Part shown: positions 53,573 through 64,000 of the stretch, piece by piece
How the letters are laid out: each line of letters begins with the position of its first letter
Numbering within the stretch: position 1 is the first letter of the stretch
DNA from: Clostridium sp.
GTDB taxonomy: Bacteria > Bacillota_I > Bacilli_A > RF39 > UBA660
Length of the DNA: 64,000 nucleotides
Direction of reading: 5' to 3'
Assembly: GCA_022010095.1 (NCBI GenBank)
Contig: CP091739.1
Location: 248,001 to 312,000, forward strand
Notes under the pieces: generated by a model
The model's input: only the letters and a program-made list of their open reading frames with translations
What the model was told of the DNA's origin: nothing
The model's database searches: none
Position numbers and translations under genes: made by a program

Positions 53573-55241
53573 CTAATTTGTTAATTTATATGGACTAGAT
53601 AAACTTCCAACACCACTTAATAATTTAACTGTATTTTTTTAATAGTAATAACTGGTCTAACGCCTGCTGAAGTATTTACTGATACTGCTCCTTCAGTAGT
53701 ACCATCCACTAAGAAATTATATGCACTAGTTCCATTAAAATATGCAGGAGACATAGTCCAATATTTATCAGATGTTGACAAGAATGAAGCATTATTTATT
53801 TTCATACCAGAGGCCATTTTTTCAACACTATAATCATTAAAAAAATTTTTGTTAGACATCATGTCTGTTGCAAAATCAGTATCTCTTATCATACTACGAG
53901 TGATTGAACCCATAAGAGCCTCACTAGCATCAATAAGGCCAATTGGATAAGTAAGGGACTTGTTTTTAACACTTAATTTATCATTACTATTTTCACAAGA
54001 AAAATTATATCCTTTAATCACAGAATCATATCCTGAATTTAAATTGCTATATCCTTTTTTTGAATATTCCACTCCATTACTTTTTAAAGTCAGTTAAAAT
54101 TCTATTATTGCAATACTCAGTATCTTCAATATAATCATTATACCTAATTAAATTTTCAGCATACCAATTATCTAGCATGTTTTTTTAATAGTACTATTAT
54201 TAACATTTTTTTATGTTCATCGCTATAAGCAGAACTATTAGGTGTTCCATACATATACCCAACATAAGCATTATAATTTGAACTACTATTAAAAAGTACT
54301 ATTTCCAATAGTAGCATTACTTCCAGTAGCATCAGTACAAGCACCATTAGTTGGAACACCATTATAAATCATTTTAATAGAACCATTATCAGTTGTTCTA
54401 ATTATTTTCCAACAAAATCCTGCAAATAAAACATTATTATCAACAGAGCCACCTGTAAAAAAATAAATTTTTTTGCCATCATCAGAACTGTTTGTATACA
54501 TTAGTTTGCCCTTGTTTTGATCACCACTAGTACCACCAGAAGGATTCAAACCTAAAAAAGCCATTTTAGGCCTTTTTATATCATCAAGCTCAAAAGATTC
54601 TAAGACACCCAAATTTCCTGAAATTGGTTCTTTAAAAACTGTACTTTCAGCTACATTAACTATCTTATAACTTAAGGTATCAGCACTTAAATTTTTTTAA
54701 GTGCTCCAGAATTTGAACTAGGAACAATATTTATATTAGAAGAAAAAAAGTTTTATTCATATTATATGATTGATCAGTATCAAATTCTAAAAAAATTTAA
54801 TTTGCATTACATAATAATGTGTATCACCAGGTGTAATTTTTATATCACTAAGAAGTGTACTATCAGTTGTAGGAATTGTTGTTTGCGTCCTTGAAGCGTT
54901 ACCACCTGTTTCAGTAATAGTATAAACTAGTTCATCTGGTACTTCAAAATTATTAACAACATTTTCAAGAATAACATTATAATAAACATCAACATCACCA
55001 GTATTCTTAACAGTAAAAGTCTTACTTATAGATTCACCTGTATATGCATTAACAAGAGTAACATTACTTGTATCAGTATAAGTAATTTCCATATTCTTAT
55101 TGAAAGTTCGAATAGTCATATCCTTTCCTTCACCTTCAATTTCTAATCCAAAAATATGCATAAGTAGCAACACCCATTAATGCTAAAATAATAATAACAC
55201 CAATATAAGCAATAATAGTTCTTAAACTAGTTTTTATTCAT
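53573..55241 (-). CDS. Large surface protein with TasA/SipW-type N-terminus and DUF6273-like C-terminus
   Basis: About 550 residues. With one A removed near 55231: MNKTSLRTIIAYIGVIIILA and LMGVATYAYFGLEIEG, a signal-anchor as in TasA/camelysin-like proteins. VNAYTGESISKTFTVKNTGD is a typical beta-sandwich stretch of that group. A middle part (DDIKRPKMAFLGLNPSGGTS) and a Cys-containing C-terminal domain follow (FCWKIIRTTDNGSIKMIYNG; YWTMSPAYFNGTSAYNFLVD; VNTSAGVRPVITIKK), ending LLSGVGSLSSPYKLTN. This DUF6273-like domain is common in gut Bacillota surface proteins. Function unknown. The stop lies 13 bases before cvpA. Confidence 0.7.
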
Positions 55242-55366
55242 AAAAAAATCTTAACCTACTTTCCTAATCTATAATAATTATATAATTAATAATTAAAATT
55301 TTTTTCAATAAAAATTTGATATTATTAATCATTTTTTTGGTAAAAATAATGCATGGAGGAAGAAGT

Positions 55367-55927
55367 ATGTTTAGACAAAGTGATATATTAGATGAAAAAA
55401 AGTCTAAAATATTAAGAGAAAAAAAGTAAAAAAATAACTTTTTCCATTAAGTGAAGATGATAAATTATTAATTAATGATATGATAATGTATCTTAGATTA
55501 AGTCAAGATGAAGAATATGCTGAAAAAGAATAATATCAGAGCTGGTATGGGACTTGCAGACTGTACAACTTGGTATTCTTAAAAGATTCTTTTGTTATTT
55601 CATATAAAAAAAGAAGATGGTACATTTGAAGAATATAGAGTTATTAATCCTGAAATAGTTTCTAATAGTGAAGAGCTTATATATGTTGAAGAGGGAGAAG
55701 GATGCTTAAGCGTTAATAGATATGTTGAGGGTATAGTACCTAGATATGCTAGAATAACAGTTAAATTCTATGACGAAGAAGGCAACGAGATAGTAAAAAG
55801 AGTTCGTGAAGAAATAGCAGTAGCATTTCAACATGAAATAGATCATTTAAATGGTATTATGTTTGTAGATAAAATTGATCCTAAAGATCCATTTAAAAAA
55901 ATCAAGAAAAATATGAGAGCAATATAA
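55367..55927 (+). CDS. def: Peptide deformylase
   Basis: Removes formyl groups from new proteins; metal enzyme. ATGGAGGAAG precedes ATG 55367. Motif 1 reads GMGLAAVQLGI once the extra base near 55562 is removed; motif 2 EGCLSVNRY (metal Cys); motif 3 QHEIDHLNGIMF (two metal His and catalytic Glu). About 185 residues. The extra base in motif 1 (GCAGACTGT instead of GCAGCTGT) is not in a homopolymer, unlike most others here. Other indels at about 55425, 55430, 55528 and 55596. Confidence 0.92.
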
Positions 55928-56008
55928 ACTCTTTTTTTAATTTAATGGATTTATTATTTACTTTTTTTAAATTTAATATTTTTATAATTATTATAGGTGA
56001 AAATAGAT

Positions 56009-56659
56009 ATGAAAAAGAAAATAAAGCAAGGTTGATATTCTGGGGAACAATATGGATAATAATGGTTATTTTATCCTCTGTTGGCATTGGGTTATACATG
56101 AATGGTATTGGAACTCATGGTAAAAATTAGAAAAAGAATTAAAACCTATTAATGATTCATTTAATAATTTAGCTACAATACAAAGATATAGAGATGCTGG
56201 TATTGATATAAAAAGCAAAAACTTAAAGATGATAAAATAACTGTTAGATATAAAACTGATACAATAGATGCTTCTTATGACTTTGTATATGATGACTCAA
56301 TTGGCATTGGAACAATAGTTATGCAATATGGAAATAATAGTGCTGATAAAGATGTAAGTATAAGTGTTGTTAGATTTATGATTGATGCAGTTGTAGTAAA
56401 AAATGGTCGTCCTGAAGGTGAAGTATTTAAGAATTATCAATATGATTACTTCTATAGTACATCAGTTCTACAAGGAGTAAACATAAGTGATTCAGGAACA
56501 ACTACTACTGTTAAAATAAATTTAAATGCAGTAATAACTGGCTCATCATTAAATAACACACCACCTAATATAAATGATACATCAACTATTATTCAAAACT
56601 GGCAATCAAAAATAAATATAACACAAAATATGATAACAATAATTGGTAAAAACAAATAA
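56009..56659 (+). CDS. Membrane-anchored hypothetical protein
   Basis: TAGGTGAAAA precedes ATG 56009. MKKENKARLIFWGTIWIIMV followed by ILSSVGIGLYM is a signal-anchor. The outside part (KITVRYKTDTIDASYDFVYD, ISVVRFMIDAVVVKNGRPEG, FKNYQYDYFYSTSVLQGVNI) is beta-rich, about 215 residues. Frames move at about 56026, 56128 and 56214. The TAA overlaps the next ATG. No family is recognised. Confidence 0.55.
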
Positions 56660-56902
56660 TGAAAAACTATGCTAAATATAAAACAGATATATCAAGTGTA
56701 GCAGAAAATAACAAAAATAGAATTATCTTGGATAGATTATGAAACGCTTAATGAAACAGATTTAAAATATTTAGAATATATGTATAATATTAAGAATATA
56801 AATGATTTCTATGGAATAATTACTTCTAATGCTTCTAAGATATCTGATATTGTTGGCATTAAAACAATACAAGAAATAGAAAACATATTAAAAAGAAAAT
56901 AA
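56659..56902 (+). CDS. Small hypothetical soluble protein
   Basis: Starts in the previous stop (TAATG). MKNYAKYKTDISSVAENNKI, then ELSWIDYETLNETDLKYLEY and a helix-hairpin-like end IVGIKTIQEIENILKRK, about 80 residues after one A-run repair at 56713. It forms a coupled pair with the membrane protein before it. The C-terminus resembles a SAM/HhH-type helical end, without proof. Confidence 0.45.
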
Positions 56903-56927
56903 TGTTATTAAATAACATTATTTTTTT
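56897..56927 (+). terminator. Terminator after the hypothetical pair
   Basis: AATAATGTTATT and AACATTATT form the stem, followed by seven Ts. Confidence 0.75.
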
Positions 56928-56942
56928 ACATAAATTTTAAAT

Positions 56943-56967
56943 TTAAAAAAAGAGGACTTAATCCTCT
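56943..56967 (-). terminator. Terminator after smc
   Basis: On minus, AGAGGA-TTAAG-TCCTCT and seven Ts; the hairpin overlaps the smc stop. Confidence 0.8.
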
Positions 56968-59934
56968 AATTTAACACTTACTATTTTACTTACTCCACTC
57001 TCTTGCATAGTTATACCATATAATTTATCCAAGAATTCCATTGTTTTTCTCTTTTTATGTGTTATAACAAGTAATTGAGTTTTTATTCTTATAATTATCT
57101 AAATATTCACCAAATATAGTAGCATTATTTTTCATCAAGTGCACTTTCAACTTCATCAAGTATTACAAATGGTACTTTTTTTCAAGATTCATTATTGAGA
57201 ACAATAAGCTTATTGCAGTCATAGTTCTTTCACCACCAGAAAGTAAACTAATTGGTTTTTTTATATTTTTACCAGGAGGTATAGCAATAATATCAATACC
57301 AGTTTCAAGAATATTATCAGGATTAGTAAGTTCTAGGTGAGCACTTCCACCTTTAAATAATGTCTTAAACACTTTACCAAATTCTATATTTATATTATTA
57401 AATGATGTAATAAATTTATCTTTCATTACTTCATCCATATCATCAATAATATTAAGTAAATCACTTTGGCTCTTTTTCAAGATCTTCTTTTTGTTTAGTT
57501 AAAAATGTAACTCTTTTTATATATTCTATCATACTCATCAATACTGCCTAAGTTAACATCTCCAAGTGATTTAATCTTTCTTCTTAAAGTGCTTACTTTT
57601 TTTCACGAGCAACACTTTCTTCTATTTCAAGAGTATACTCATTTCTAGCTCTATCATATCCTAAATTATAGTCCTCACTTAAACGATTTAATAAGTTATC
57701 TAAATTCATATTAAGTTTAGTAATATCTATCTCTAAACTACTTATATCATTCTTTAAAGATATATATTCTTGATTAGACTTTCTAATGGATGATTCTAAA
57801 TCATTAAGAGTAATATTAAATTCATTCTTTTTCACTATTATATTTATCAAGTAACTTCACTTGTTCACTTTTTAACTTTCTCATTTTCATAGTATTCACT
57901 TATTATATTATTAAGTTCATTATCTAGTGAATAATCAGTAAGATTCTTTATTTCATTATTAATACTTTCAAGTTCACTAACCTTTTCACGTAGTAAAATA
58001 ACTTTATTATTAATTTCTTCATTAACTTTAATTATTTCAATATTGATACTATAATTCTTATTCTTAATGATTTCTAGTTCTTTATCTTTATTATCAAGTT
58101 TAACATCTAAATCTTTAATATTATTATTTATATTATCAAGTACTAATTTTTAATCTTTCTAGTTCATATTTATCTGTTATATATGAATTATTATTTTTTT
58201 AACACTACCACCTGTCATAATACCACCAACATGTATTATTTCTCCATCAAGTGATATTACTCTATATCTATGATTAATCTTTTTAGATATTGCTATAGCA
58301 GTAGATATATCACGAGCAACTATAATATTACCAAGTTGATTCATTACAATATTATAATATTTAGTATCATATGTAACTAGGTCACTTGCAATACCTACAA
58401 AGCCAATTATATTAGTTCTACTTCTTAAGTGTTTCAGGATCTACACTTTTTGGTTTTATAACATTAAGTGGAAAGAATGTAGCTCTTCCTTTATTATGAC
58501 TCTTTAAATATTCAATTGCCTCTTTAGCACACATTTCATCATTAGTAATTATGTTATTAGCACTAGCACCAAGAGCCACATCAAGCATAGTAGAATATTC
58601 TTTATCAGTATCAATTACGTTTGCTATAATATCATGTATTCCTCTTAAAGTAGGATTACCTACTATTGCTTTAACTGCATAAGGTATCTTACTCATATTA
58701 GATATATTATTTTTCAAGAATATCGATTTTTATATTTTTAGTTTCAATTAATCTTTTTACGTTCACTATTAAGTTCAAAATTAACTTTTTCACGTTCACT
58801 TAATACTTCTTTTATATATATTATTATTATCAAGAACTTTATTATCTAAATCATTCTTATTATTTTTAAGACTTCCAATGTCAAACTTTAATGATGATAT
58901 TAAATTATTAAGAGAACCTTCTTTATCTTTTGAGTAATATTAAATTATTTTTGTACTTCATTACTTTCTTTATCATATTTAATTCTCTCCATAAGTAATG
59001 TTTTTCTTATTACTAAGTTCAATTAAATTCTCATTGATTTTTAAATATATTAGTACTTGTTTCTTTTTATTTTTATTATCTAAATTAAGAATATTAACTT
59101 TAATCTTTTTCAACTTCAGTACTATCTTTAGTATTATCTGTATCAAGAAGTGATAATTCTTCTTCTTTCTTAAGTTTCTTGTCTTTCTTTATTTCTATTT
59201 CTTCACTATAAGTATTTATATCTTTAGCAATTAATGCTATTTCAACACTTTCTAGTTCATTTAATGCCTCTTTATATTCACGTGCTTTTTTTAGCTGATA
59301 CACTAAGTGGTTCTAAATTTTTCACTATTTTCACGTATTATTAGATTAACTCTTTCTATATTATCATGTGTTTTTAGATAGTTTTTGATAAACTTTCTTC
59401 TTTACGTCTTTTTATATTTAAGAACACCAGATGCATCTTCAAATATAATTCTTCTTTCTTCAGGCTTTTTCACTTAATATTTGATCTATTTTATTTTTGA
59501 GGAACTATATTAAACGATTCTTTACTACTCCTACTATCCATAAATAAATCAGTTATATCCTTAAGTCTACATCTTTCCTGATTAAGATAGTATTCATTTT
59601 CTCCTGTTTTGTATACTATTCTTTTTAATAGAAACTTCATTAAAATCAATATTAAGTGTTCTATCACTATTATCAAATACAAGTGTTACTGATGCATAAT
59701 TAGATGCAGGACGAGATGATGATCCACTGAATATTACATCAGTCATGTTATTACTTCCTCTTAATGTCTTAACACTTTGTTCTCCAAGTACCCATCTAAT
59801 CGCATCAACTATATTACTTTTACCTGATCCATTAGGTCCAACTATACCAGTAAAAAAAACTCGTCAAGTTCTATATCAATTTTATCAGCAAAACTTTTAA
59901 AGCCATGTAATTTTTATATTTTTTTAATGTACAT
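56958..59934 (-). CDS. smc: Chromosome segregation protein SMC
   Basis: Condensin ATPase. N-terminal head: [35 protein letters not shown] (Walker A), [20 protein letters not shown] and a Q-loop region. Coiled coil, then the hinge ([40 protein letters not shown]), second coiled coil, and the C-terminal head with [20 protein letters not shown] (signature) and the Walker B region [19 protein letters not shown]. About 975 residues, a little short of 1,180, partly from lost coil. Some 25 A/T-run indels. It lies downstream of rnc in the same direction, as in many Bacillota. Confidence 0.93.
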
Positions 59935-60140
59935 ATTTATTCACCACTTCTATTTTTGATTACCATTTAATTATAACATAAACGAGGACTAAAAAAAAAG
60001 AAATTGTTTACACAATTCCCATAAAAAAACGTATAAGTTAACTAATTCCAAATGATGAAGAAATATTATTACATAAGAATAATTAAAGCTATGATAAAAT
60101 CATCATTAGTATTAACCTATCAATATACATTATTTTACAT

Positions 60141-60794
60141 TTATTTTGCTCTTTTTTGATATGCTTCTTTAGCTGCATTTTGCTCAGCCTCTTTTTTAGA
60201 ATTACCAATTCCAACCCCCAGTAAAACCAAATCATCAATAATAACTTCAACTTTGAATTGCTTATTATGAGCAGGTCCACTTTCTTCAATTAAGTTATAT
60301 GTAACACTCTTCTTAACAGTTTGAACACTTTCTTGAAGCAAACTCTTATAATCCATTAAAAAGTCATCATGATGTTTTGATATAAGGAACAATAAGTTCA
60401 TTAAATAATTTTTTTACAGTATCTAATCCTTGTTCTAAATATATAACAGCAATAACTGCTTCAAATACATCTGCAATTATTGTTTTATTAGCTTCCATCA
60501 TACCATTACCAAGTAATATATAATCTTTAAGTTTAATTTCTTTAGAATACTCAAATAAAGCATTATCACACACATAAAGACTTCTAAGTCTACTCATTTC
60601 TCCTTCAGGATAATTAGTATTCTTATATAAATAATCACTACAAACTATTTCAAGAACAGCATCCCCTAAATATTCAAGTCTCTCATAACTTTCACAATTA
60701 TGTTCATTTGAATAGCTTGAATGAGTAAGTGCAACTTTTAGTAACTCTTCATTTTTCTATTATAATTCCAAATTTTTTTAAATATTTTTTTCAT
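60141..60794 (-). CDS. rnc: Ribonuclease III
   Basis: Cuts dsRNA (rRNA processing). ESYERLEYLGDAVLEIVCSD is the catalytic signature. IIADVFEAVIAVIYLEQGLD holds the second acidic pair. The C-terminal dsRNA-binding domain is YKSLLQESVQTVKKSVTYNL to GIGNSKKEAEQNAAKEAYQK. About 217 residues. Indels at about 60752 and 60378. The rnc-smc order is conserved in Bacillota. Confidence 0.95.
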
Positions 60795-60810
60795 AACAAT
60801 CACATGTCAA

Positions 60811-61525
60811 TTATATCATATTTGTTTTTTTCTTTTTCATTACTTTTTGTATATTAAAATTAAAAGAAATTATAACTATAAATAAACACCCTATTTGATT
60901 TACACTTAATATCATATTATTATTTTTTTAAATCTTAAAAAAATCTAATAAGAATTTAGATATAGAACACATCAATATCAATTTATAAATATCTATTTTT
61001 TTAAACATTGTAATAATAAATATAATCATAAAAAAACTATACTTTCTACAATTTGAATTGGAAATAAATTTATACCATTTATATCATTCATAGAATATTT
61101 ATATACAATACTAAAAGGTCCACTATACTCTATTCCATAACAGCATCCGACTAAAAAACATCCTATCTTACCTACTGCATACATAAGTGGTATAGGTTTT
61201 TATAAATAAACTTAATGTTTCTTTTTATATTTCTTTTTAAATTGAAGACAAAATAATATAAGTAATAATACTCCACCTATTAAACTTCCTAAAGATGAAA
61301 AAAACCAAGAGTTAAAAAAAATTAAAGCTATCATACTTTTTTTATATTAACTAAATATGTAAATAGTTTTCCTCCATATATAAAGCCAATATTTCTCATA
61401 TATAAGCATATAATAAAACAAGCTTATCTTTCTTTTTTTATTTAGTAAACATATAACAATTATATTCAATATAAATGATAAAAAAATATAAATATACTAT
61501 ATAATGGCACATTAGTGTCTATCAT
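60811..61525 (-). CDS. Prolipoprotein diacylglyceryl transferase family protein
   Basis: AAGGAAATAG precedes ATG 61525. About 230 residues, six to seven helices. YAVGKIGCFLVGCCYGIEYS is the Lgt family core (G-R-I-G-C-F-x-x-G-C-C-Y-G) and NLFPIQIVESIVFF the following conserved block; GGKLFTYLV and SLGSLIGGVLLLI precede. The catalytic Arg of GRxGxF is Lys here, so transferase activity is uncertain. It may act as Lgt or as a related (YyaP-like) protein. A ZnuA-like lipoprotein with a lipobox lies in the window. Indels at about 61480, 61345, 61310 and 61195. Confidence 0.7.
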
Positions 61526-62325
61526 AATTATCAACTATTTCCTTCACTATTTCTTCATACGTTTTTATCATTAAGTTTAACCTTATAAAAATACAATATG
61601 AGAAGATTCCCTCATTAATGATATATTATCTTTATAGAAAATTATTTCATCATTATCATTTATCTTTAAAGTAACATAAGAAACTTTATCAATAAGATTA
61701 TATATATCATTATATAATTCTTTAGTTAATACTCTATTTAAACTACCATAATTAACTATTTCTACTGTGATATCATTTTCAAAATAAAGGTTCTTTGAAT
61801 CAAAACTGCTTACAGACTTAATATCAATATAGTAATCTTTATATTTATTATTAAAAAGTATCTTTTAACATATTTAATATCTAACATTACATCTCTATTA
61901 TTTCTATATTCAACATTACCATTATTATCTATGTAATATGCTTTATACTCTGCATCTTTATCTTTTATATCATATTCATATATCATGCAATTTTCAATGT
62001 CTTCACTTCTTATACATGTACCATCACAACTATCAACACATTTTTCTACAATAAAAAAAGAATCTACATATGTAATTTCACTATTTTTTTATCATATATA
62101 TTATTTTTTTAACTTTATGTTTTTATTTGATTAAGGTTTTTTTCTCTTTTTTTAACAAAAATTTATTGCAGTAATCAAAAACAACAATTACAAGAATAAT
62201 TATTACAATAGAAAGAACTACAACTTTTTATAGAGATTTTTATTTCTTCTTATCTTCTCTCCACATTTGTTGCAAAATTTTTCATTATCTTTTAATTTAC
62301 TACCACATTTTATACAATATTTCAT
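61512..62325 (-). CDS. Zinc-ribbon membrane protein
   Basis: GAGGTTGTGAG precedes ATG 62325. MKYCIKCGSKLKDNEKFCNK with CGEKIRRNK is a zinc ribbon (two CxxC). A membrane helix follows (VVVLSIVIIILVIVVFDYC), then an outside part of about 200 residues with four Cys (VEKCVDSCDGTCIRSEDIEN) and FENDITVEIVNYGSLNRVLT, ending NYDRH. It overlaps the Lgt-like gene start by 14 bases. No family beyond the ribbon is recognised. Confidence 0.6.
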
Positions 62326-62326
62326 A

Positions 62327-62586
62327 TTACTCACAACCTCTAAATGAATCACCACAACTATTACACACAACTAATGCAAATACTATAAATGTTATAAACA
62401 TTATTAAATACATTAATTCAATCCAAAAATACTACATTAACTGTTGTTGCTTTTAGGATATTTAATTTTTAGCTGTAATAATAATTATAAAAAGCCATCA
62501 ATAATGCAAATGGAGTATACGCTTTTTGACTCTAAATTAGAATTTTTTTAATGAATTTTTTTACCACAATTGGTACAATAGTTCAT
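62327..62586 (-). CDS. Small zinc-ribbon membrane protein, copy A
   Basis: MNYCTNCGKKIHKKNSNLES starts with one CxxC. Hydrophobic segments follow (PFALLMAFY, NVVFLIELMYLIMFITFIVF). It ends ALVVCNSCGDSFRGCE, carrying a second CxxC, with TAA 1 base before the next ATG. About 82 residues after five repairs. It shares a 30-base stretch with copy B (TTTAGGATATTTAATTTTTA at 62455-62474 and 62722-62741). The two arose by tandem duplication. Confidence 0.45.
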
Positions 62587-62591
62587 CTTTA

Positions 62592-62975
62592 TCACCCACA
62601 ATTCATAATAAAAATTAGTACACATTACCATTAAAATTATTACATATATAAATATCATTAAAGTAAAAAAATTATCTCAACCCAAAAATAATACCTGAAC
62701 AATAACTACTTTAGGATATTTAATTTTTAGCTGTTATAATTATTACTAAAGCAGACAATCATACTAATAGAACCATAATCATCTAATCCTAAAAATATAT
62801 TTCCAAAAAAATTAATATTACATTCGCAAGTACATAATATTTCCAATTACTATCATTATTAATTATTTCTTTATTTACAGTTTTTTTCATCTGTTAAAAC
62901 TTTAGTACCGCACTCGTCACAATAATTAGAATTTTTTTAATAAGTTTTTTTACCACAATTAGTACAATACTTCAT
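62592..62975 (-). CDS. Small zinc-ribbon membrane protein, copy B
   Basis: AGAGGTGTGT precedes ATG 62975. MKYCTNCGKKLIKKNSNYCD and ECGTKVLTDEKT give a complete ribbon (CxxC twice). Helices YYVLANVILIFLEIYF and VLLVxLSALVIIITA follow, with an end FIMNCG and TGA. About 120 residues with eight indels. Paralogue of copy A, which has lost the second half of the N-terminal ribbon. A TATACT box lies upstream at about 62999. Confidence 0.45.
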
Positions 62976-63066
62976 ACACACCTCTACTCTATATGTCTAG
63001 TATAACATAAACCATATCAAAAAAAGATATTTATTTTTTTATAATAATTTATTATATAATTGATAT

Positions 63067-63303
63067 ATGAAAAAAATATTAATAAAGTTAATAGATATAT
63101 ATCAAATAACACCTCTTCATTGTCATACAATGTGTAGATTTACTCCTACATGCAGTGAATATATGAAGGAATGTATTAATATATATGGAATAAAAAGGTA
63201 TTAAAAAAAGGAATAAAGAGAATATTTAGGTGTCATCCATTTGGTAAAAATCGGATATGATCCAGTTATTCGTGAAGGAGAAGTTTATGAAAAAAATATT
63301 TAG
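63067..63303 (+). CDS. yidD: Membrane protein insertion efficiency factor YidD
   Basis: About 78 residues. KLIDIYQITPLHCHTMCRFT, PTCSEYMKECINIYG, GIKRIFRCHPFGK and GYDPVI are the conserved YidD blocks (CxxxPTCSEY, RCHP, GYDPV). It is amphipathic and membrane-associated; the family helps YidC/OxaA. The frame moves at A runs near 63199 and 63246. Its end overlaps the next gene's start (ATG 63287). Confidence 0.9.
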
Positions 63304-64000
63304 TATTTTTATTAATTTTTTTATTTTTAATTTTTATCTGGGATGTAGTTTAAATGATGACTTTAGTGATAAGTATTTATATGTTACTACCTATCCTATT
63401 GAATATGCTACTAATATGTTGTATAGTGACTATGCTAAAATAAGCAGTGTTTATCCTAATGGTTCAAAAAAAGTGATTATAAAGTAACAGAGAAAAAAAG
63501 AAAGATAAATATGCTACTGGCGAATTATTTATATATAGTGGTGTATCTGGTGAAGCTTATCTAGCAAAAGACTTATACAACAGAAATGATAATATTGGTC
63601 TTGTTGATGCAACTAAAGGTATGAATAGAGAACTTAAAAACGAAAGTATTTGGTTAAACCCATCAAATTACTTAATGTTATGTAGCAATATTAAATCAGG
63701 ATTAATTGAATATAATGATAATGTTTATGTAAAAAGGAAAAAATAGAAATTAATTACAAAAGATTTAAATGAAAAAAATCAGTGAACTTGATGTTACTTT
63801 TATATGATATTGGTAAAAAAATGGTAATTATAATACTATTCTTACTACAAATGAAGTATTTAAATACTTAACTAAATATAATCTAAATGTTATATCAATT
63901 GATGAAAATAATAAAAACAATAGATAAATCTTATGCAGAAGCTGAAAAAAATTAGTTAAATCAAAAAGATATACAATATGTATATTATTTAGAAGATGAT
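63287..64000 (+). CDS. ZnuA/TroA-like metal-binding lipoprotein, truncated by window end
   Basis: GGAGAAG precedes ATG 63287. MKKIFSIFINFFIFNFYLGC is a lipoprotein signal with the lipid-carrying Cys at residue 20. YVTTYPIEYATNMLYSDYAK, SVYPNGSKKSDYKVT, ATGELFIYSGVSGEAYLAKD and SIWLNPSNYLMLCSNI follow the cluster A-I substrate-binding protein order. The usual first metal His (PHDYE) is Ser (KSDYK), and the second (HxWLxP) is Ser in SIWLNP, so it may bind another ligand. The frame breaks at about 63471, 63742 and 63820. The rest lies outside the window. Confidence 0.7.

Overview
The window is strongly AT-rich DNA from a low-GC Bacillota. Peptidoglycan genes (murC, alr), T-box and SAM-I (S-box) leaders, a B. 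subtilis-like xerD-deoB pair, a DUF4044-type peptide, yidD, rarA and smc-rnc suggest an uncultured walled relative of the Mollicutes/Erysipelotrichia (RF39-like). This is an inference; no rRNA is present. TGA ends several genes (CvpA, DUF421, the phage coat protein) and Trp is TGG, so the standard bacterial code applies. Most genes are split by one- or two-base gains in A/T runs. I give each gene its full reconstructed span and say where the reading frame moves.

Layout, left part (1-20.7 kb), mostly plus strand: T-box and thrS; unknown genes; S41 peptidase and murC on minus; two membrane or surface proteins; a small island with a JAMM-motif protein beside tRNA-Leu and tRNA-Ile2; a polysaccharide deacetylase; tRNA-Lys; a SpoIIM-like protein; then mnmA-alr-ldh and HTH/membrane genes.

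Centre (20.75-28.3 kb): a complete-looking filamentous phage (inovirus-type) prophage. Its genes, in order, are a small possible ssDNA-binding protein, a 70-aa hydrophobic coat candidate, small membrane proteins, two secreted C-terminally anchored proteins, a Zot-type ATPase and a Rep_trans-type initiator. A structured non-coding region follows. The element is flanked by two 28-bp dif-like XerC/XerD sites with the same central hexamer. Coding-strand preference changes across this point, as expected near a replication terminus. A XerD-like recombinase gene lies 12 kb to the right.

Right part (28.3-64 kb), mostly minus strand: ZIP metal transporter, an Arg/Ser/Asn-repeat peptide, an NlpC/P60 cell-wall hydrolase, a fused ABC ATPase-permease, mntP, an XRE regulator, DUF1697, an RlmCD-type methyltransferase, deoB, xerD, a LPG-synthase-type membrane protein, rarA, a Cys-His-Asp protein, tcdA, a candidate structured RNA, metK with a SAM-I riboswitch, a MOP-type flippase, DUF421, the queA-tgt pair, trxA, cvpA, a large surface protein, def, smc, rnc, an Lgt-like protein, zinc-ribbon membrane proteins, yidD and a truncated ZnuA-like lipoprotein.

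The most noteworthy content is the dif-integrated filamentous prophage with its hairpins and putative origin. Next come two candidate small RNAs, the tRNA-linked JAMM island and the Arg/Ser/Asn-repeat peptide.
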